Shown: positions 25,806 through 38,045, counted from the first letter of the stretch. The stretch: 64,000 nucleotides of DNA from Scylla paramamosain (GCF_035594125.1 NW_026973697.1:600001-664000); one strand, 5' to 3'. Notes: a model not told the origin generated them from the sequence alone. Made by a program: numbers and translations.

Positions 25806-25852
25806 GAATATCGCTTTGAAGCTGCAAAGGTAGACGGAAAGTCTTGTAAGTA
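25781..25852 (+). pseudogene. trnF: NUMT: trnF (GAA)
   Basis: Anticodon arm tcgctttgaagctgcaaagg with GAA, followed by a small paired arm agac-ggaaa-gtct, directly after nad5. The acceptor stem is imperfect. Confidence 0.65.
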
Positions 25853-25853
25853 T

Positions 25854-25902
25854 ATTCAAATTGTTAGCTTGTGGCGCTTATGATGTAATATTTACTTTGA
25901 GT
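25854..25902 (+). pseudogene. trnH: NUMT: trnH (GUG), D-arm lost, beside trnF
   Basis: The acceptor stem attcaaa/tttgagt pairs (one G-T), and the anticodon arm ttagc-ttgtggc-gctta carries GUG. About 14 bases that would form the D-arm are missing. Its position next to trnF on the nad5 strand, and its absence between nad4 and nad5, match the brachyuran crab arrangement. Confidence 0.72.
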
Positions 25903-25941
25903 TTAAGGTAAAAAAAAAAAATAAATAATAAAATAATATGG

Positions 25942-26005
25942 TATTTTTAGAAAAATATTTCAGCTTTATAATAAAATGTAACGTGTTACTTACACTATAA
26001 AAATA
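25942..26005 (-). pseudogene. trnE: NUMT: probable trnE
   Basis: Minus-strand tatttttatag at the 5' side and ctaaaaata at the 3' side pair as an acceptor stem. The expected UUC anticodon is altered. Identity is mostly from position. Confidence 0.45.
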
Positions 26006-26073
26006 GGAACATCAACGGAATTCAACGGCTTAAAAAAAGTTAGAAGTTTTTCTTTTTGTCATAATGTTCCATC

Positions 26074-26139
26074 TTGATTAGAAGAATTACTTCAATCTTG
26101 TTTTTAACAGTAACGTACCTTTGTTTTGGTTTGAATCAT
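26074..26139 (-). pseudogene. trnN: NUMT: trnN (GUU)
   Basis: Minus-strand aaggtacgttactgttaaaa resembles the arthropod trnN anticodon arm with GUU. Next towards 26000 lies a degenerate trnS1-like stretch (ttctaactttttttaagcc). Confidence 0.6.
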
Positions 26140-26142
26140 AAT

Positions 26143-26205
26143 TATTAGAGGCTTAAAGGCCAAAGTTTAGGTCGAAACTAAATGTGATAATTTCGCTTTC
26201 TAATA
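26143..26205 (-). pseudogene. trnR: NUMT: trnR (UCG)
   Basis: Acceptor stem tattaga/tctaata is perfectly complementary, and minus-strand ttagtttcgacctaa gives a UCG anticodon loop. Confidence 0.75.
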
Positions 26206-26220
26206 GATAAAATTTAATAA

Positions 26221-26283
26221 AACCAGTTTACTAAAACACTTTATGAATGCAACTCATATGTCATACAATTTGACTGTGGTCTT
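26221..26283 (-). pseudogene. trnA: NUMT: trnA (UGC)
   Basis: Minus-strand tatgagttgcattcataaa forms an anticodon arm with UGC. It sits between trnR and nad3 as expected. The acceptor stem is decayed. Confidence 0.6.
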
Positions 26284-26292
26284 AAAGTATTA

Positions 26293-26642
26293 ATCAGATC
26301 CTTCTAAAGTTCCCTGTACTCACTCGTAGTAAAGGCCTAAGAGAAAAATAAGAAGAGAGCTCTAGTAAACAATCAAGAAAATACTTCAGTAATGTTAAAA
26401 AAAAATTGATGCTGAAGCTAAAAGTAATGTAATCTCTAAAAAAAAAAAAAAAAAAAATTACAGCAATTAGAAAAAAAATCGAAGCTGAACCTTTAGGATT
26501 AAATCCACATTCATAAGGAGAATTTTTTTTTCGGTTGATATTTTTTTTTTATTTGGGATACTAAGGTTATAAAAATATAACAAATAATTAAAGTTAGTAA
26601 AAATACAAAATAAAGTATTGCAAGAATTATTTTTCTAGGCAT
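26293..26642 (-). pseudogene. nad3: NUMT: nad3
   Basis: NADH dehydrogenase subunit 3. The minus strand from ATG at 26642 reads ILAMLYFVFLLTL, then CGFNPKGSAS, FFLIAVIF, LEITLLLASAS and YYEWVQGTLEGSD at the end. The conserved cysteine loop (ECGFNPKG) is present. The segment after KGSAS is shortened relative to the family, and A-runs cause slips. Confidence 0.85.
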
Positions 26643-26694
26643 TCTAGACTTTCTGATTGGATATACTTTATATATTAAAAAAAATAGCCTCCTC
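26641..26694 (-). pseudogene. trnG: NUMT: trnG with deletion
   Basis: Minus-strand taatatataaagtatatccaatcagaaagtc matches the trnG pattern except that several bases before the UCC anticodon are missing, so the anticodon arm cannot form. Confidence 0.6.
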
Positions 26695-26732
26695 ATCAGT
26701 AAATAAAGACGTAAGGGAATAATCAAACTATC

Positions 26733-27484
26733 TCAACAAAGTGTCAGTATGATGCGGCTGCTTCGAATCCAACATGACGATTACATGAAAAGTGACAAAA
26801 TATTGACACAAAAAAATAAAAAAAGTAGAAATGAGGTTCCAATAATTCCATGAAGACCATGAAGCCTGTAGCTACAAAAAAAAAAAAAGTAGAGCCAAAC
26901 GCGGAGTCAACAATAGTGAAAGGAGCCTCAAAAATACTTGAAAGCTTGAAGAAGAGTATCCTAAAACAATTGTAAGGCCTAGTCTTTGAATGGCTTGCCT
27001 ATGACTAGATTCTATAATAGCATGATGAGCTCAAGTTACGGTAGTTCCTCAAGACAAAAGAATAGTAGTGTTTAATAAGGAAATTTGAAATGGGTTGAAA
27101 GGTTGAATACCGTAAGGAGGTCAATTTATCCCAATTTCAATCGTTGGGGCTAATCTACTATGAAAAAAAAAAGCTCAGGAAAATGAAAAAAAAAAAAGAA
27201 GAATACTTCTGAGGCAATAAATATAGTTATTCCCCATCGTAAGCCTTTTACTACTACAGAGGTATGGAGTCCTTGGAATGTACCCTCTCCAGTAATATCA
27301 CGTCATCTTTGATATATGGTAAGGAGAATAGCAACAAGTCTTAATAACAAAAAAAAAGAAAAAAAATTGTTATACTGGTGAAATCATTTCATTAAACCTG
27401 TATTTAATATTATTGCCCTAATAGAACCAGTTAAAGGCCGTGGTCTTATATCTTCTAAATGGTAAAAACCGTGAGATGATGTCA
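26733..27484 (-). pseudogene. cox3: NUMT: cox3
   Basis: Cytochrome c oxidase subunit 3. ATG at 27484 starts MTSSHGFYHLEDMSPRPLTGS (20 residues of it recognisable as subunit 3). Later parts in shifting frames include [55 protein letters not shown] and VGFEAAAS near the end. Single-base slips at A/T runs repeatedly break the frame. Full-length footprint next to atp6. Confidence 0.9.
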
Positions 27485-27488
27485 TTAG

Positions 27489-28165
27489 TTAATTTCTCTG
27501 GTGTAAAGAGTTCGTAAGACAGCAAAAACTTGGGACTGAATAATTGCAACAGCTCATTCTAAGGTTAATAGTAAAATCTGAGAAAAAAAAAAAAATATGA
27601 ATAGATAAAAGAAATGAGGATGTTATAGATGGTCCAGTATTAGCTAATAAGGTTAAAAGAAGATGGCCTGCAATTATATTAGCTGCTAATCGCACAGCTA
27701 AAGTCCCGGGTAAAGTAATGTTTCTGATAGTTTTAATTAAAACTATAAATGGTACAAGGACAGGAGTTCCTTGAGGAACTAAATGAGCGAATATATGTTG
27801 AGTGTGGTTAATTCAGCCTCTAAGTATTAAAGTTACTCATGAGGGCAATGAAAGTGCTAAGGTTATTGCTGTGTGTCTAGATCTTGTAAAAATGTAAGGC
27901 AATAAACCTTAAAAATGTTATAAAGAACTAAAGAAAACAAAGCAACGAAAAATATAGTTGAACCTAAAGAATATGAAGTTAAAAGGGCTTTAGATTCTTT
28001 GTGTAAAGTACAAATAATTTCACTTCAGCATAGAGATCATCGTGAAGGAGAAGCTCAGTTAAGGTAAGGAATAAATAGGAGCCCTACAAAAGTGGAAATT
28101 CAGTTTAATGAAAAGTTTAAGATTCTTGAAGAAGGTTAAAAAATTGAGAATAAATTAGCTATAAT
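27489..28165 (-). pseudogene. atp6: NUMT: atp6
   Basis: ATP synthase F0 subunit a. The minus strand contains [19 protein letters not shown]-like then [21 protein letters not shown] (the conserved arginine helix region, read in parts), and ends at [14 protein letters not shown] just before the cox3 start. It starts near 28165, overlapping the end of atp8 as usual. A frameshift lies near 27900. Confidence 0.88.
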
Positions 28166-28327
28166 TTTCAAGAAGATTGTAGGATTAGATAAGGCTCAGT
28201 GATCTTAGAATTTTTTTTTTTTTCAAAAGGTACAGAAAAAAAATAATTTAAGGATATGAAAATAATTAATGATAACAGAAAAAGAGAAATAAAGATAAAG
28301 TCGAAGCAAAGGAGCTATTTTAGGCAT
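28163..28327 (-). pseudogene. atp8: NUMT: atp8
   Basis: ATP synthase F0 subunit 8. ATG at 28327 begins MPKMAPLLWLYLYFSFSV and the frame ends SSWKL overlapping atp6. The length of ~165 bp is typical of decapods. A stop and an A-run slip occur in the middle. Confidence 0.8.
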
Positions 28328-28328
28328 T

Positions 28329-28391
28329 AAGAAATATCTTAGGAGATAACTTTAACATGATAAATTGATATTAAAATTTAAGTAATTTCTT
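28329..28391 (-). pseudogene. trnD: NUMT: trnD
   Basis: Acceptor stem aagaaat/atttctt is perfect and the place between atp8 and trnK is canonical. The expected GUC anticodon reads AUC-like, probably a mutation. Confidence 0.62.
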
Positions 28392-28392
28392 G

Positions 28393-28460
28393 TCACCAGA
28401 AGTAGGCGCAATACTATAATAGGTTTAAAAGACCTACACTTACTTTCAGTCATCGGGTGA
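28393..28460 (-). pseudogene. trnK: NUMT: trnK (UUU)
   Basis: Acceptor tcacc/ggtga, D-arm region gactgaaagtaagtg, and anticodon arm taggtcttttaaaccta with UUU. It overlaps the end of cox2 slightly. Confidence 0.75.
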
Positions 28461-29117
28461 GTCAGAATATGAAGAAATTCAATTTAGAAAAAATCGTGTT
28501 TACACTTTCAATCACAATAGGTATAAATCTATGATTAGCACCACAAAGTTCTGATCATTGACTATAAAATAATCCTGGACGAGATATTATGAATCTAGTT
28601 TGATTAAGTCAACCAGGAATAGCGTCTGCTTTTACACCTAAGGCTGGGACAGTTCAAGAGTGAATGACATCCGCTGCGGTGATTACAATACGAATTTGTG
28701 TATTTATTGGAAGAACAGTTCGATTATCTGCATGTAAGAGACGAAATCCAGAAAAGTCTAGTTCATTAGTAGGAGTTATATAAGAATGAAATTCTACATT
28801 AAGAAAGTCAGAGTATTCATAACTTCAATATCATTGATGACCGACAGTTTTAAGAGAAATGGAAGGATTATTAACTTCATCAAGAAGGTATAAAAGTCGC
28901 AGAGAAGGGAGAGCAATGAAAATCAAAATAATTCAATAGTTTGATGTTCTAATATAAATAGATTAAAAAGAGAGTTTCTGAGAACTGATGCTAATATATA
29001 TCCCACAAAGGTAATGATTATAATAAGAACAACTATAATGTGATCATGGATAAAGATGAATTGTTCCATTAAAGGGAAAGCTTCGTCTTGAAGGCCTAGA
29101 AAACTTCATGTTGACAT
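28455..29117 (-). pseudogene. cox2: NUMT: cox2
   Basis: Cytochrome c oxidase subunit 2. ATG at 29117 starts MSTWSFLGLQDEAFPLMEQ, followed by helix FIFIHDHIMVVLIMIITFVG, then [51 protein letters not shown]-type sequence (TAADVIHSW here) and QCSELCGANHRFMPI. The CuA ligands (C-S-E-L-C-G-A-N-H) are all present. Frame slips occur after the first helix and near the C-terminus. This is one of the best preserved genes in the NUMT. Confidence 0.92.
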
Positions 29118-29131
29118 TAATAAATGTATTT

Positions 29132-29199
29132 TCTAAAAGAAGATAAATAAATCTTCTTAGTAGGAGCTTAAATCCTATACATCTTTCTGCCATTTTAGA
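29132..29199 (-). pseudogene. trnL2: NUMT: trnL2 (UAA)
   Basis: Acceptor stem tctaaaa/ttttaga is perfect, and minus-strand taggatttaagctccta carries UAA. Its place between cox1 and cox2 is the pancrustacean marker. Confidence 0.85.
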
Positions 29200-29204
29200 A
29201 GTTA

Positions 29205-30020
<816 letters not shown>

Positions 30021-30881
30021 GTCTACACTTCCGATCTACTACAAATCACTAGTAATCCTATTTACGGATATGCAGATGATGTGACACTTGTTGCTACTGT
30101 TGAGTCACCGAATTCACGTCTTGATGTTAGTACATCCCTGAATGAGGATCTCAGACGTATATCTGACTGGTGTCGCACCTGGAACATGAAACTGAATGCA
30201 TCAAAATCAAAATGCTTGTGTATTTCACGCTCTCGCACGCTAAATCCCCTTCACGGCCCTCTGCTTGTTGATGGCGCGCCTCTGACAGTATGTGATGAGC
30301 TTGATATTTTGGGTGTCAGATTCGACTCAAAACTGTCTTTTGAACGGCACATCAGGCGTCTTGTCAGTTCTGCCTCGCAAAAGCTTGGCGTTGTGAGGAA
30401 GGCTTACCGGATTTTTGGTGACCAGTCTATCTCTGCCAGCTGCTTCCGGTGTTTTATTCTTCCACTGCTGGAGTATTGTGCTCCTGTGTGGTCTTCCGCA
30501 GCTGTGTCCCACCTCCGTCTCATTGACAGAGTTGTCTCCTCCGCTAGGTTCCTCTTTGGTGGCGAAGCAGCTTGGGATCTTGGTCACCGACGCAATGTCA
30601 GCAGTGTCTGCATGCTATATAAGATCCATGCCAACCAGTTTCACCCGCTGAATGCCTCCATCCCAAATGCATTTGTGCCCACCAGAAACACTCGACTTGC
30701 GTCAAATTCACATGCGCGCTGCTTACAGCAGGTTAGGTGTCACACCAGTCAGTTTCAGCGAAGCTTTGTTCCTTGTGCTGTAAGACTTTGGAACATGCTT
30801 GACGAGGGCACATGCACTGCGAGTGATGTGCAAAAATTCAAGTCTGCTTCGAACAAAATCTTGAAGAGTCTAGTCAATTAA
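30021..30881 (+). pseudogene. LINE family B reverse transcriptase, C-terminal part
   Basis: This 287-codon open stretch starts just before the YADD catalytic box and covers the palm end, thumb (LGVRFDSKLSF) and C-terminal domain, with LWNMLDEG and DVQKFKSASNK near the end. It lacks the endonuclease, the fingers and palm motif A, so it cannot be an active enzyme. The absence of stops suggests the insertion is young relative to the surrounding NUMT decay. It differs in sequence from families A and C in this window. Confidence 0.85.
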
Positions 30882-31258
30882 ACTCTGGTTGCTTTTGCAG
30901 CTATACCGGTGATAAATTATGTAACTATACCTGTGATTTTATACCATCAAGTTTTAAGTAGTTATACTACATTTACTTGTGTTGTCTGACATATATTAAA
31001 TAAGTCAGAATTGTTGATTTTTTTGTTGAATTTTTTTGTGAGTTTTAATAATTCTCAGTTCGTTGAGGCGTTCTTTATAATTGTTTAACCTATTTTCTCC
31101 TCCTGCTCTGATTTCATCCTACTATTGTGCTAATTGCTTTTCCTTTCTTCTTTCTACGGTCAAGGTGGGTGGGGGTTGTCATCTGGCAACTTATAGCGCT
31201 TGCGCTCGTCCCACTCTGCCTTCTCCGTTATGTTTAATAATAATAATAATAATAATGC
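30021..31258 (+). mobile_element. 5'-truncated LINE (family B) with (TAA)n tail, inserted in cox1 of the NUMT
   Basis: cox1 similarity stops at 30020 (cctaatg) and resumes after ataataatg at ~31258 with ccgaatgattctttt. The insert is open from its first codons: ...NPIYGYADDVTLVATVE, then WNMKLNASKSKCL, DILGVRFDSKLSFERHI and LPLLEYCAPVWSSA, ending FKSASNKILKSLVN at ~30881, then ~350 bp of 3' untranslated DNA and (TAA)n. Beginning inside reverse transcriptase shows strong 5' truncation. A short taatg at both edges may be the target duplication. Confidence 0.88.
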
Positions 31259-32050
31259 ACCGAATGATTCTTTTTTCCTGATTTCTTGTCTTACAATATG
31301 GGAAATTACTCCAAAGGCTGGTAAAATGAGAATATAAACTTCAGGGTGACCAAAAAATCAAAATAGATATTGATATAAAACAGGATCACCACCTCCAGCG
31401 GGGTCAAAGAAAGATGTATTAAGATTTCGGTTAGTTAAAATCATAGTGATTGCTCCTGCTGATACAGGTAAGGATGAAAGTAAGAGAATGGCAGTAATAA
31501 AAACAGTTCATACAAACAAAGGTATTTGATTTATTCTTATTCCAAAGGATCGTATGTTAATTACAGTTGTTATAAAACTAACTGCTCCAAGAATTGAGTA
31601 CACACCAGCAAGGTGAAGAGAAAAAATACCAAGATCAACTGATGCTCCTGCATGGGCAATAGCTGCTGCTAGAGGAGGCTAAACAGTTCAACCTGTACCA
31701 GCTCCTCTTTCCACTATACCTCTTATTAGAAGAAGAGTTAAAGAAGGAGGCAAAAGTCAGAATCTTATGTTACTTATACGAGGGAACGCTATATCAGGGG
31801 CTCCTTATATAAGAGGGACTAGTCAATTACCAAATCCTACAGTTATAATTGGTATAACTATGAAGAAGGTTATAACAAAGGCATGGGCGGTAACTACAAC
31901 ACTGTAAATTTGATCGTTGCCGATAAATGTGCCTGGCTGACCTGATTCGGCTCGAATAATTATAGTTAACGAGGTTCCTACTATACCAGACCATGCTCCA
32001 AAAATGAAATAGCGTACTAATGTCTTTATGATTTGTAGAAAAGAATCATC
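31259..32050 (-). pseudogene. cox1: NUMT: cox1, 5' part, two nonsense codons
   Basis: N-terminal half of cytochrome c oxidase subunit 1. The minus strand reads [68 protein letters not shown]-type then [28 protein letters not shown] and [19 protein letters not shown]. Two premature stops are visible in otherwise conserved contexts: TAA replacing leucine before GAPD, and TAG replacing tyrosine in GWTVYPPL. This is the animal barcode region, so it can mimic real mitochondrial amplicons. The LINE at 30021-31258 separates it from its 3' half. Confidence 0.93.
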
Positions 32051-32057
32051 GTTGCAT

Positions 32058-32124
32058 AATAAGATGGCTGAGAAGTGCAGGCGTTACATTGCAAATCTAA
32101 AAACAAGGTAAAAACTTTCTTATT
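32058..32124 (+). pseudogene. trnY: NUMT: trnY, anticodon altered
   Basis: Acceptor aataaga/tcttatt is perfect, and position after the cox1 start on the opposite strand is canonical. The anticodon loop reads ttgcaaa (GCA) where trnY has GUA, consistent with a T-to-C change. Confidence 0.65.
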
Positions 32125-32125
32125 A

Positions 32126-32192
32126 GGTTCTATAGAAAAATATAAATAATATTAGATTGCAAATCTAAAGATGTGTGGAAACACTGGAATTT
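32126..32192 (+). pseudogene. trnC: NUMT: trnC (GCA)
   Basis: Anticodon arm ttaga-ttgcaaa-tctaa is perfect with GCA. Position between trnY and trnW is canonical. Confidence 0.72.
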
Positions 32193-32199
32193 AGGATTT

Positions 32200-32261
32200 C
32201 AAAAGATTTTTTTTTTTTTTTTTGGCTTTGAAGGCCTTTAGTTTAATATAACTTAAAATTC

Positions 32262-32262
<1 letters not shown>
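32200..32262 (-). pseudogene. trnW: NUMT: trnW (UCA)
   Basis: Minus-strand ttaagttatattaaactaa (D-arm) then ggccttcaaagcc (UCA anticodon arm). The 3' half is replaced by a long A-run. Confidence 0.65.
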
Positions 32263-33370
<1,108 letters not shown>

Positions 33371-33372
33371 TA

Positions 33373-33437
33373 AAAAGAGAAAGGTTGAAGCTTTCATTTA
33401 CGGGGTATGAGCCCATTAGCTTAGTTAGCTTATCTTT
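33373..33437 (-). pseudogene. trnM: NUMT: trnM (CAU)
   Basis: Minus-strand ataagctaactaagctaatg then ggctcataccccg gives the standard trnM D-arm and CAU anticodon loop, right before nad2. Confidence 0.85.
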
Positions 33438-33443
33438 GAAAAT

Positions 33444-33515
33444 ATTATTTGTTGGTGTATAGCGCACATAAAGTTTTGATCTTTAAAGAAGCAGTGTAAA
33501 TTCGCTATAAATAAT
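33444..33515 (+). pseudogene. trnQ: NUMT: trnQ (UUG)
   Basis: Acceptor attattt/aaataat is perfect. The D-arm region ggtgtatagcgc is typical, and the anticodon loop ttttgat includes UUG. Confidence 0.75.
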
Positions 33516-33578
33516 ATAGGTATAAGAAATGCATTATTAGCTCTATCAAAGCTACCCTTTTAAGTCAGGCACTATATT
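33513..33578 (-). pseudogene. trnI: NUMT: trnI (GAU)
   Basis: Acceptor aatatag/ctatatt is perfect, and minus-strand tagctttgatagagcta carries GAU. It overlaps trnQ by three bases on the other strand. Confidence 0.8.
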
Positions 33579-33974
<396 letters not shown>

Positions 33975-33998
<24 letters not shown>

Positions 33999-34631
33999 CT
34001 CAGGTCCATAAGCCTTCTGAGGGTTTAGGCCAGCAGGGGCATGGAAAACATCATTGCGAAGAATTTTAATAGGTGGCATGAAGTAGTCAGAGGGTGGAGG
34101 AGAGGGAGGAACAAGCCTTGAATCGTCCAAGGTAGAGTTTTTAGCAAAGGTTTGAGCAAAGAGTTCAGCTTTAGAAATAGATGTGATAGCAGTGGTGCCA
34201 TCTGGTTGAAATAAAGAAGGGAAAGAAGAAGAAGCATAGTTATTGGAGATATTTTTGGATAGATGCCAGATGTCATGAGGGGAGTTAAATCTTGAAAGGT
34301 TTTGACATATTCTGTTAATGAAGGAGTTTTTGGCTAGTTGGAGAACAGACTTGGTTTGGTTCCGGGCAGAAATATAAAGTGCATGAGATTCTGGTGATGG
34401 AAGGTCTAAATACCTTTGGTGGGCCACCTCTCTATCATGTATAACACGAGAACAGACTGTGTTAAACCAAGGTTTGGAAGGTTTAGGTCGAGAAAAAGAG
34501 TGAGGAATGTACGCCTCCATGCCAGACACTATCACCTCTGTTATGCGCTCAGCACACAAAGACGGGTCTCTGACACAGAAGCAGTAGTCATTCCAAGGAA
34601 AATCAGCAAAATACCTCCTCAGGTCCTCCAA
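33975..34631 (-). pseudogene. LINE family A ORF2 linker to start of reverse transcriptase
   Basis: A 218-residue open frame covers the region between endonuclease and reverse transcriptase: [15 protein letters not shown] at the start, PWFNTVCSRVIHDREVAHQRY, then the acidic/Ser-Pro stretch RLVPPSPPPSDYF, and GLNPQKAYGP, which is the K-GPDG motif that opens LINE reverse transcriptases. The last ~8 codons (ETAEITFY) read into NUMT DNA. It is therefore a fusion frame and not a real C-terminus. Confidence 0.85.
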
Positions 34632-35458
34632 CTAGCAGAGGCAAAACGCCAGAGGCACCTTCGCTTAGGGGGATCCTGAGGAGGGATTGGAGCGATAGGA
34701 CAAGATACAGATATGAGATTGTGATTGGAGGAGCCCAACGGAGAAGAGAGGGTGACAGCATAAGCAGAAGGATTAGAGGTCAGGAAAAGGTCAAGAATGT
34801 TGGGCGTATCTCCAAGATGGTCAGGAATACGAGTAGGGTGTTGCACCAGTTGCTCTAGGTCATGGAGGATAGCAAAGTTGAAGGCTAGTTCACCAGGATA
34901 GTCAGTGAAGAGGGAGGAAAGCCAAAGCTGGTGGTGAATATTGAAGTCTCCAAGAATGGAGATCTCTGCAAAAGGGAAGAGGGTCAGAATGTGCTCCACT
35001 TTGGAAGTTAAGTAGTCAAAGAATTTCTTATAGTCAGAGAAGTTAGGTTAGAGGTATACAGCACAGATAAATTCAGTTTGAGAGTGACTCTGTAGTTGTA
35101 GCCGGATGGTGGAAAACTCGGAAGATTCAAGAACGTGGGCACGAGAGCAAGTTAAGTCATTGCGCACATAAACGCAACATCCGGCTTTGGATCGAAAATG
35201 AGGATAAAGTAGGAGGGAACAGAAAAGGGGCTACTGTCAGTTGCCTCAGACACTTGAGTTTGAGTGAGGAAAAGAAAATGAGGTTTAGAAGAGCAGATGG
35301 GTTGTTCTACAGATTGAAAATTAGATCTTAGACCGCGAATGTTCCAGAAGTTAATGAAGAAAAATTTGAGGGGGGTGTCAAGAAACTCAGGGTCGTCGTC
35401 AGAAAGGCAGTCTGACCTGGGGACATTTGTGGTCCCCTCCCCAGATGGGGACTCCGAG
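33999..35458 (-). mobile_element. LINE family A, endonuclease and linker (right half, interrupted by NUMT)
   Basis: The minus strand from ~35458 encodes an endonuclease: FFINFWNIRGLRSNFQS, PHFLFLTQTQVSEATDS, a frame slip, CCVYVRNDLTCSRAHV, then [24 protein letters not shown] and [10 protein letters not shown]. The usual SDH motif is SNH here. A linker follows with YISARNQTKSVLQLAKN and PHDIWHLSKNISNNY, reaching GLNPQKAYGPE, the start of the reverse-transcriptase region, at the NUMT junction. Coding continues on the other side of the NUMT. Frames break at about 34620 and 35000. Confidence 0.88.
34619..34999 (-). pseudogene. LINE family A endonuclease, C-terminal half
   Basis: A 126-residue frame with [11 protein letters not shown] (catalytic GDFN strand), [20 protein letters not shown] and SSNHNLISV. 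The aspartate of the closing SDH pair is asparagine. It overlaps the following linker frame by a few codons in another phase, showing a frameshift near 34620. Confidence 0.85.
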
Positions 35459-35606
35459 GCCTGTTTGCTTGTCTGTTTCCATATTTGTCTATATGTTTGC
35501 TGTCTGAAACGGATTTTCGTTAAAACCTATTTGCCTGTTTGCTTGTCTGTTTCCATATTTGTCTATATGTTTGCTGTCTGAAACGGATTTTCGTTAAAAC
35601 CTATTT
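35459..35606. repeat. Perfect 2 x 74-bp tandem duplication at the LINE 5' edge
   Basis: The unit beginning gcctgtttgcttgtctgttt occurs at 35459-35532 and again at 35533-35606 without visible differences, so the duplication is recent. It begins where LINE A coding similarity ends. Confidence 0.92.
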
Positions 35607-36188
35607 AAGTGAAAGGAATATCATTGATCATCAAGGAATAATGGTTAGATTTTCAGGCGGATCTAGACCCGTGTGCGCCTCCAGAATGTTGCTCAGATTG
35701 TCGCGTGGCACAAGTCTGCGGAGAATGTTTGTCACATTCAGTGTTATTGAACGGCGATGACAGAGGTGTGCGCTCTCAGCCTCCTAACTCCTAGAATTTA
35801 ATCAAAAGAATGCGCATATTATTAAACACTAAGTTCCCACAAGGGTTATTTTCAGAAACCACAGAGATGATTAGTCGGGTTCTGACAATGATTTTTTTCC
35901 TCTTTTTTTTTTTTATCATTTATTTTATTTATTTACTTATTTCTTGATCTGAACCGCACCTGAAACAATATGCCGTGAGTTGCATTGGCCGTCCCGAGTA
36001 AAACATTGCAAATTGAGGAGTCGTGGCGCGTCAGCTCAAGACCCAGCAGGTGGAGTGTGTTGTTGCGTGTGTTCCTCGCTGGCTCAATGGGCTCAAGGGC
36101 GCCGTGTGGCATGTGAACCTCGCCTCTATTGTGTCTTGCTTGCGAACATCAGGAGTGGATAAAACCGATTCCACAAATGAAACTATTG

Positions 36189-36189
<1 letters not shown>
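35607..36189. other. Spacer with dispersed repeat D copy 2
   Basis: Holds a degenerate family D copy at about 35835-35895 (cacagagatgattagtcggg) followed by T-rich DNA. No gene recognised. Confidence 0.5.
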
Positions 36190-36452
<263 letters not shown>

Positions 36453-36916
36453 GTAATAATAGCATTAATAAAAACGATAAACTGCTTATTACGGAGGCAG
36501 TAGTGAACATTTACATATAGATTGGAGAACTTAACAAAATGAATAAAGAAATCTAAAGTAAGGCTGTGTGTATATGTGTGTGTGTGTGTCATTCGTCCAT
36601 ACGTCCCTGTGTTGACCGGCCTGCAACACTAATGGAGAGATTAATGAAGTGACTGGCTGAATGAATAGCGTCTGGAGAATGCCCTGTATGGGGAGGACGT
36701 GCGTGGATGTTCTATATAAGTGGAAGGCATTTTTCCATCGTGTATTTTGTCATGATCCTTCTGGTGACCTTGAGTGAGCCCCATGTCTTCGCGGCGATGG
36801 TTCCCTTGTTCAAGTGTTTTTAAGTCAAGGTCGAAGTATTGATTCTGTTACCATGAGGAGTGTTGTATTTCCAGGCTTCGTGCACTGGAGGGAAGGTAGT
36901 GTTTAGGGTGATTATG

Positions 36917-36917
<1 letters not shown>
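36453..36917. other. Spacer, no gene recognised
   Basis: A tctatataag TATA-like element at about 36711 exists, but no exon follows it. Nothing else supported. Confidence 0.5.
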
Positions 36918-37700
<783 letters not shown>

Positions 37701-37799
37701 GCATTATAATGTACTATTTCATTAAAAACTCCCTTGAAATCCACAGTAACTTCCAGCAGAGAGTGTTAGAGGTTGTTGAGATCAGAAGTGGAAATGTTT

Positions 37800-37920
37800 T
37801 CAATACGAGCCAGTGACACAAGACTTATAGCGTGACTCAATAGACCTGTGTTCTCTCACCACGACTATTTTCAAAGACTACAAATCTGAGCAGCCAGGAT
37901 CTCCAGACTGTTTCTCCTTT
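37800..37920. repeat. Dispersed repeat family D, copy 3
   Basis: Contains tgttctctcaccacgactat and a gagcagccaggatctcc stretch similar to copies 1 and 4. A degenerate 63-bp-type unit precedes it (37725-37790) and a 5S-like sequence follows directly. Confidence 0.6.
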
Positions 37921-37921
37921 T

Positions 37922-38024
37922 AAACGACCACACCGCTTCTCGTCCGATCAGCGAAGTTAAGCAACGTTGGGTCCGGCTCGTACTTGGATGGGTGACCGCC
38001 TGGGGACACCAGATATTGTTGGCA
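37922..38024 (+). pseudogene. 5S rRNA-like sequence with ~14-base internal deletion
   Basis: From gaccacaccgcttctcgtcc through gatcagcgaagttaagcaac, tacttggatgggtgaccgcc and tggggacacc to ttgttggca, this follows arthropod 5S rRNA closely, including the internal promoter region. About 14 bases after gaccacacc are missing and the first bases (gccaac) are degraded, so the normal helices cannot all form. It ends 21 bases before tRNA-Leu. It could be a 5S pseudogene or the head of a 5S-derived SINE. Confidence 0.82.
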
Positions 38025-38045
38025 TTCCAACATTTATCTCCCGCA

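Noticed and set aside
36700..36760. TATA-like tctatataag followed by a possible initiator
   Set aside because: No exon or open frame with coding character follows, and the motif is expected by chance in AT-rich DNA.
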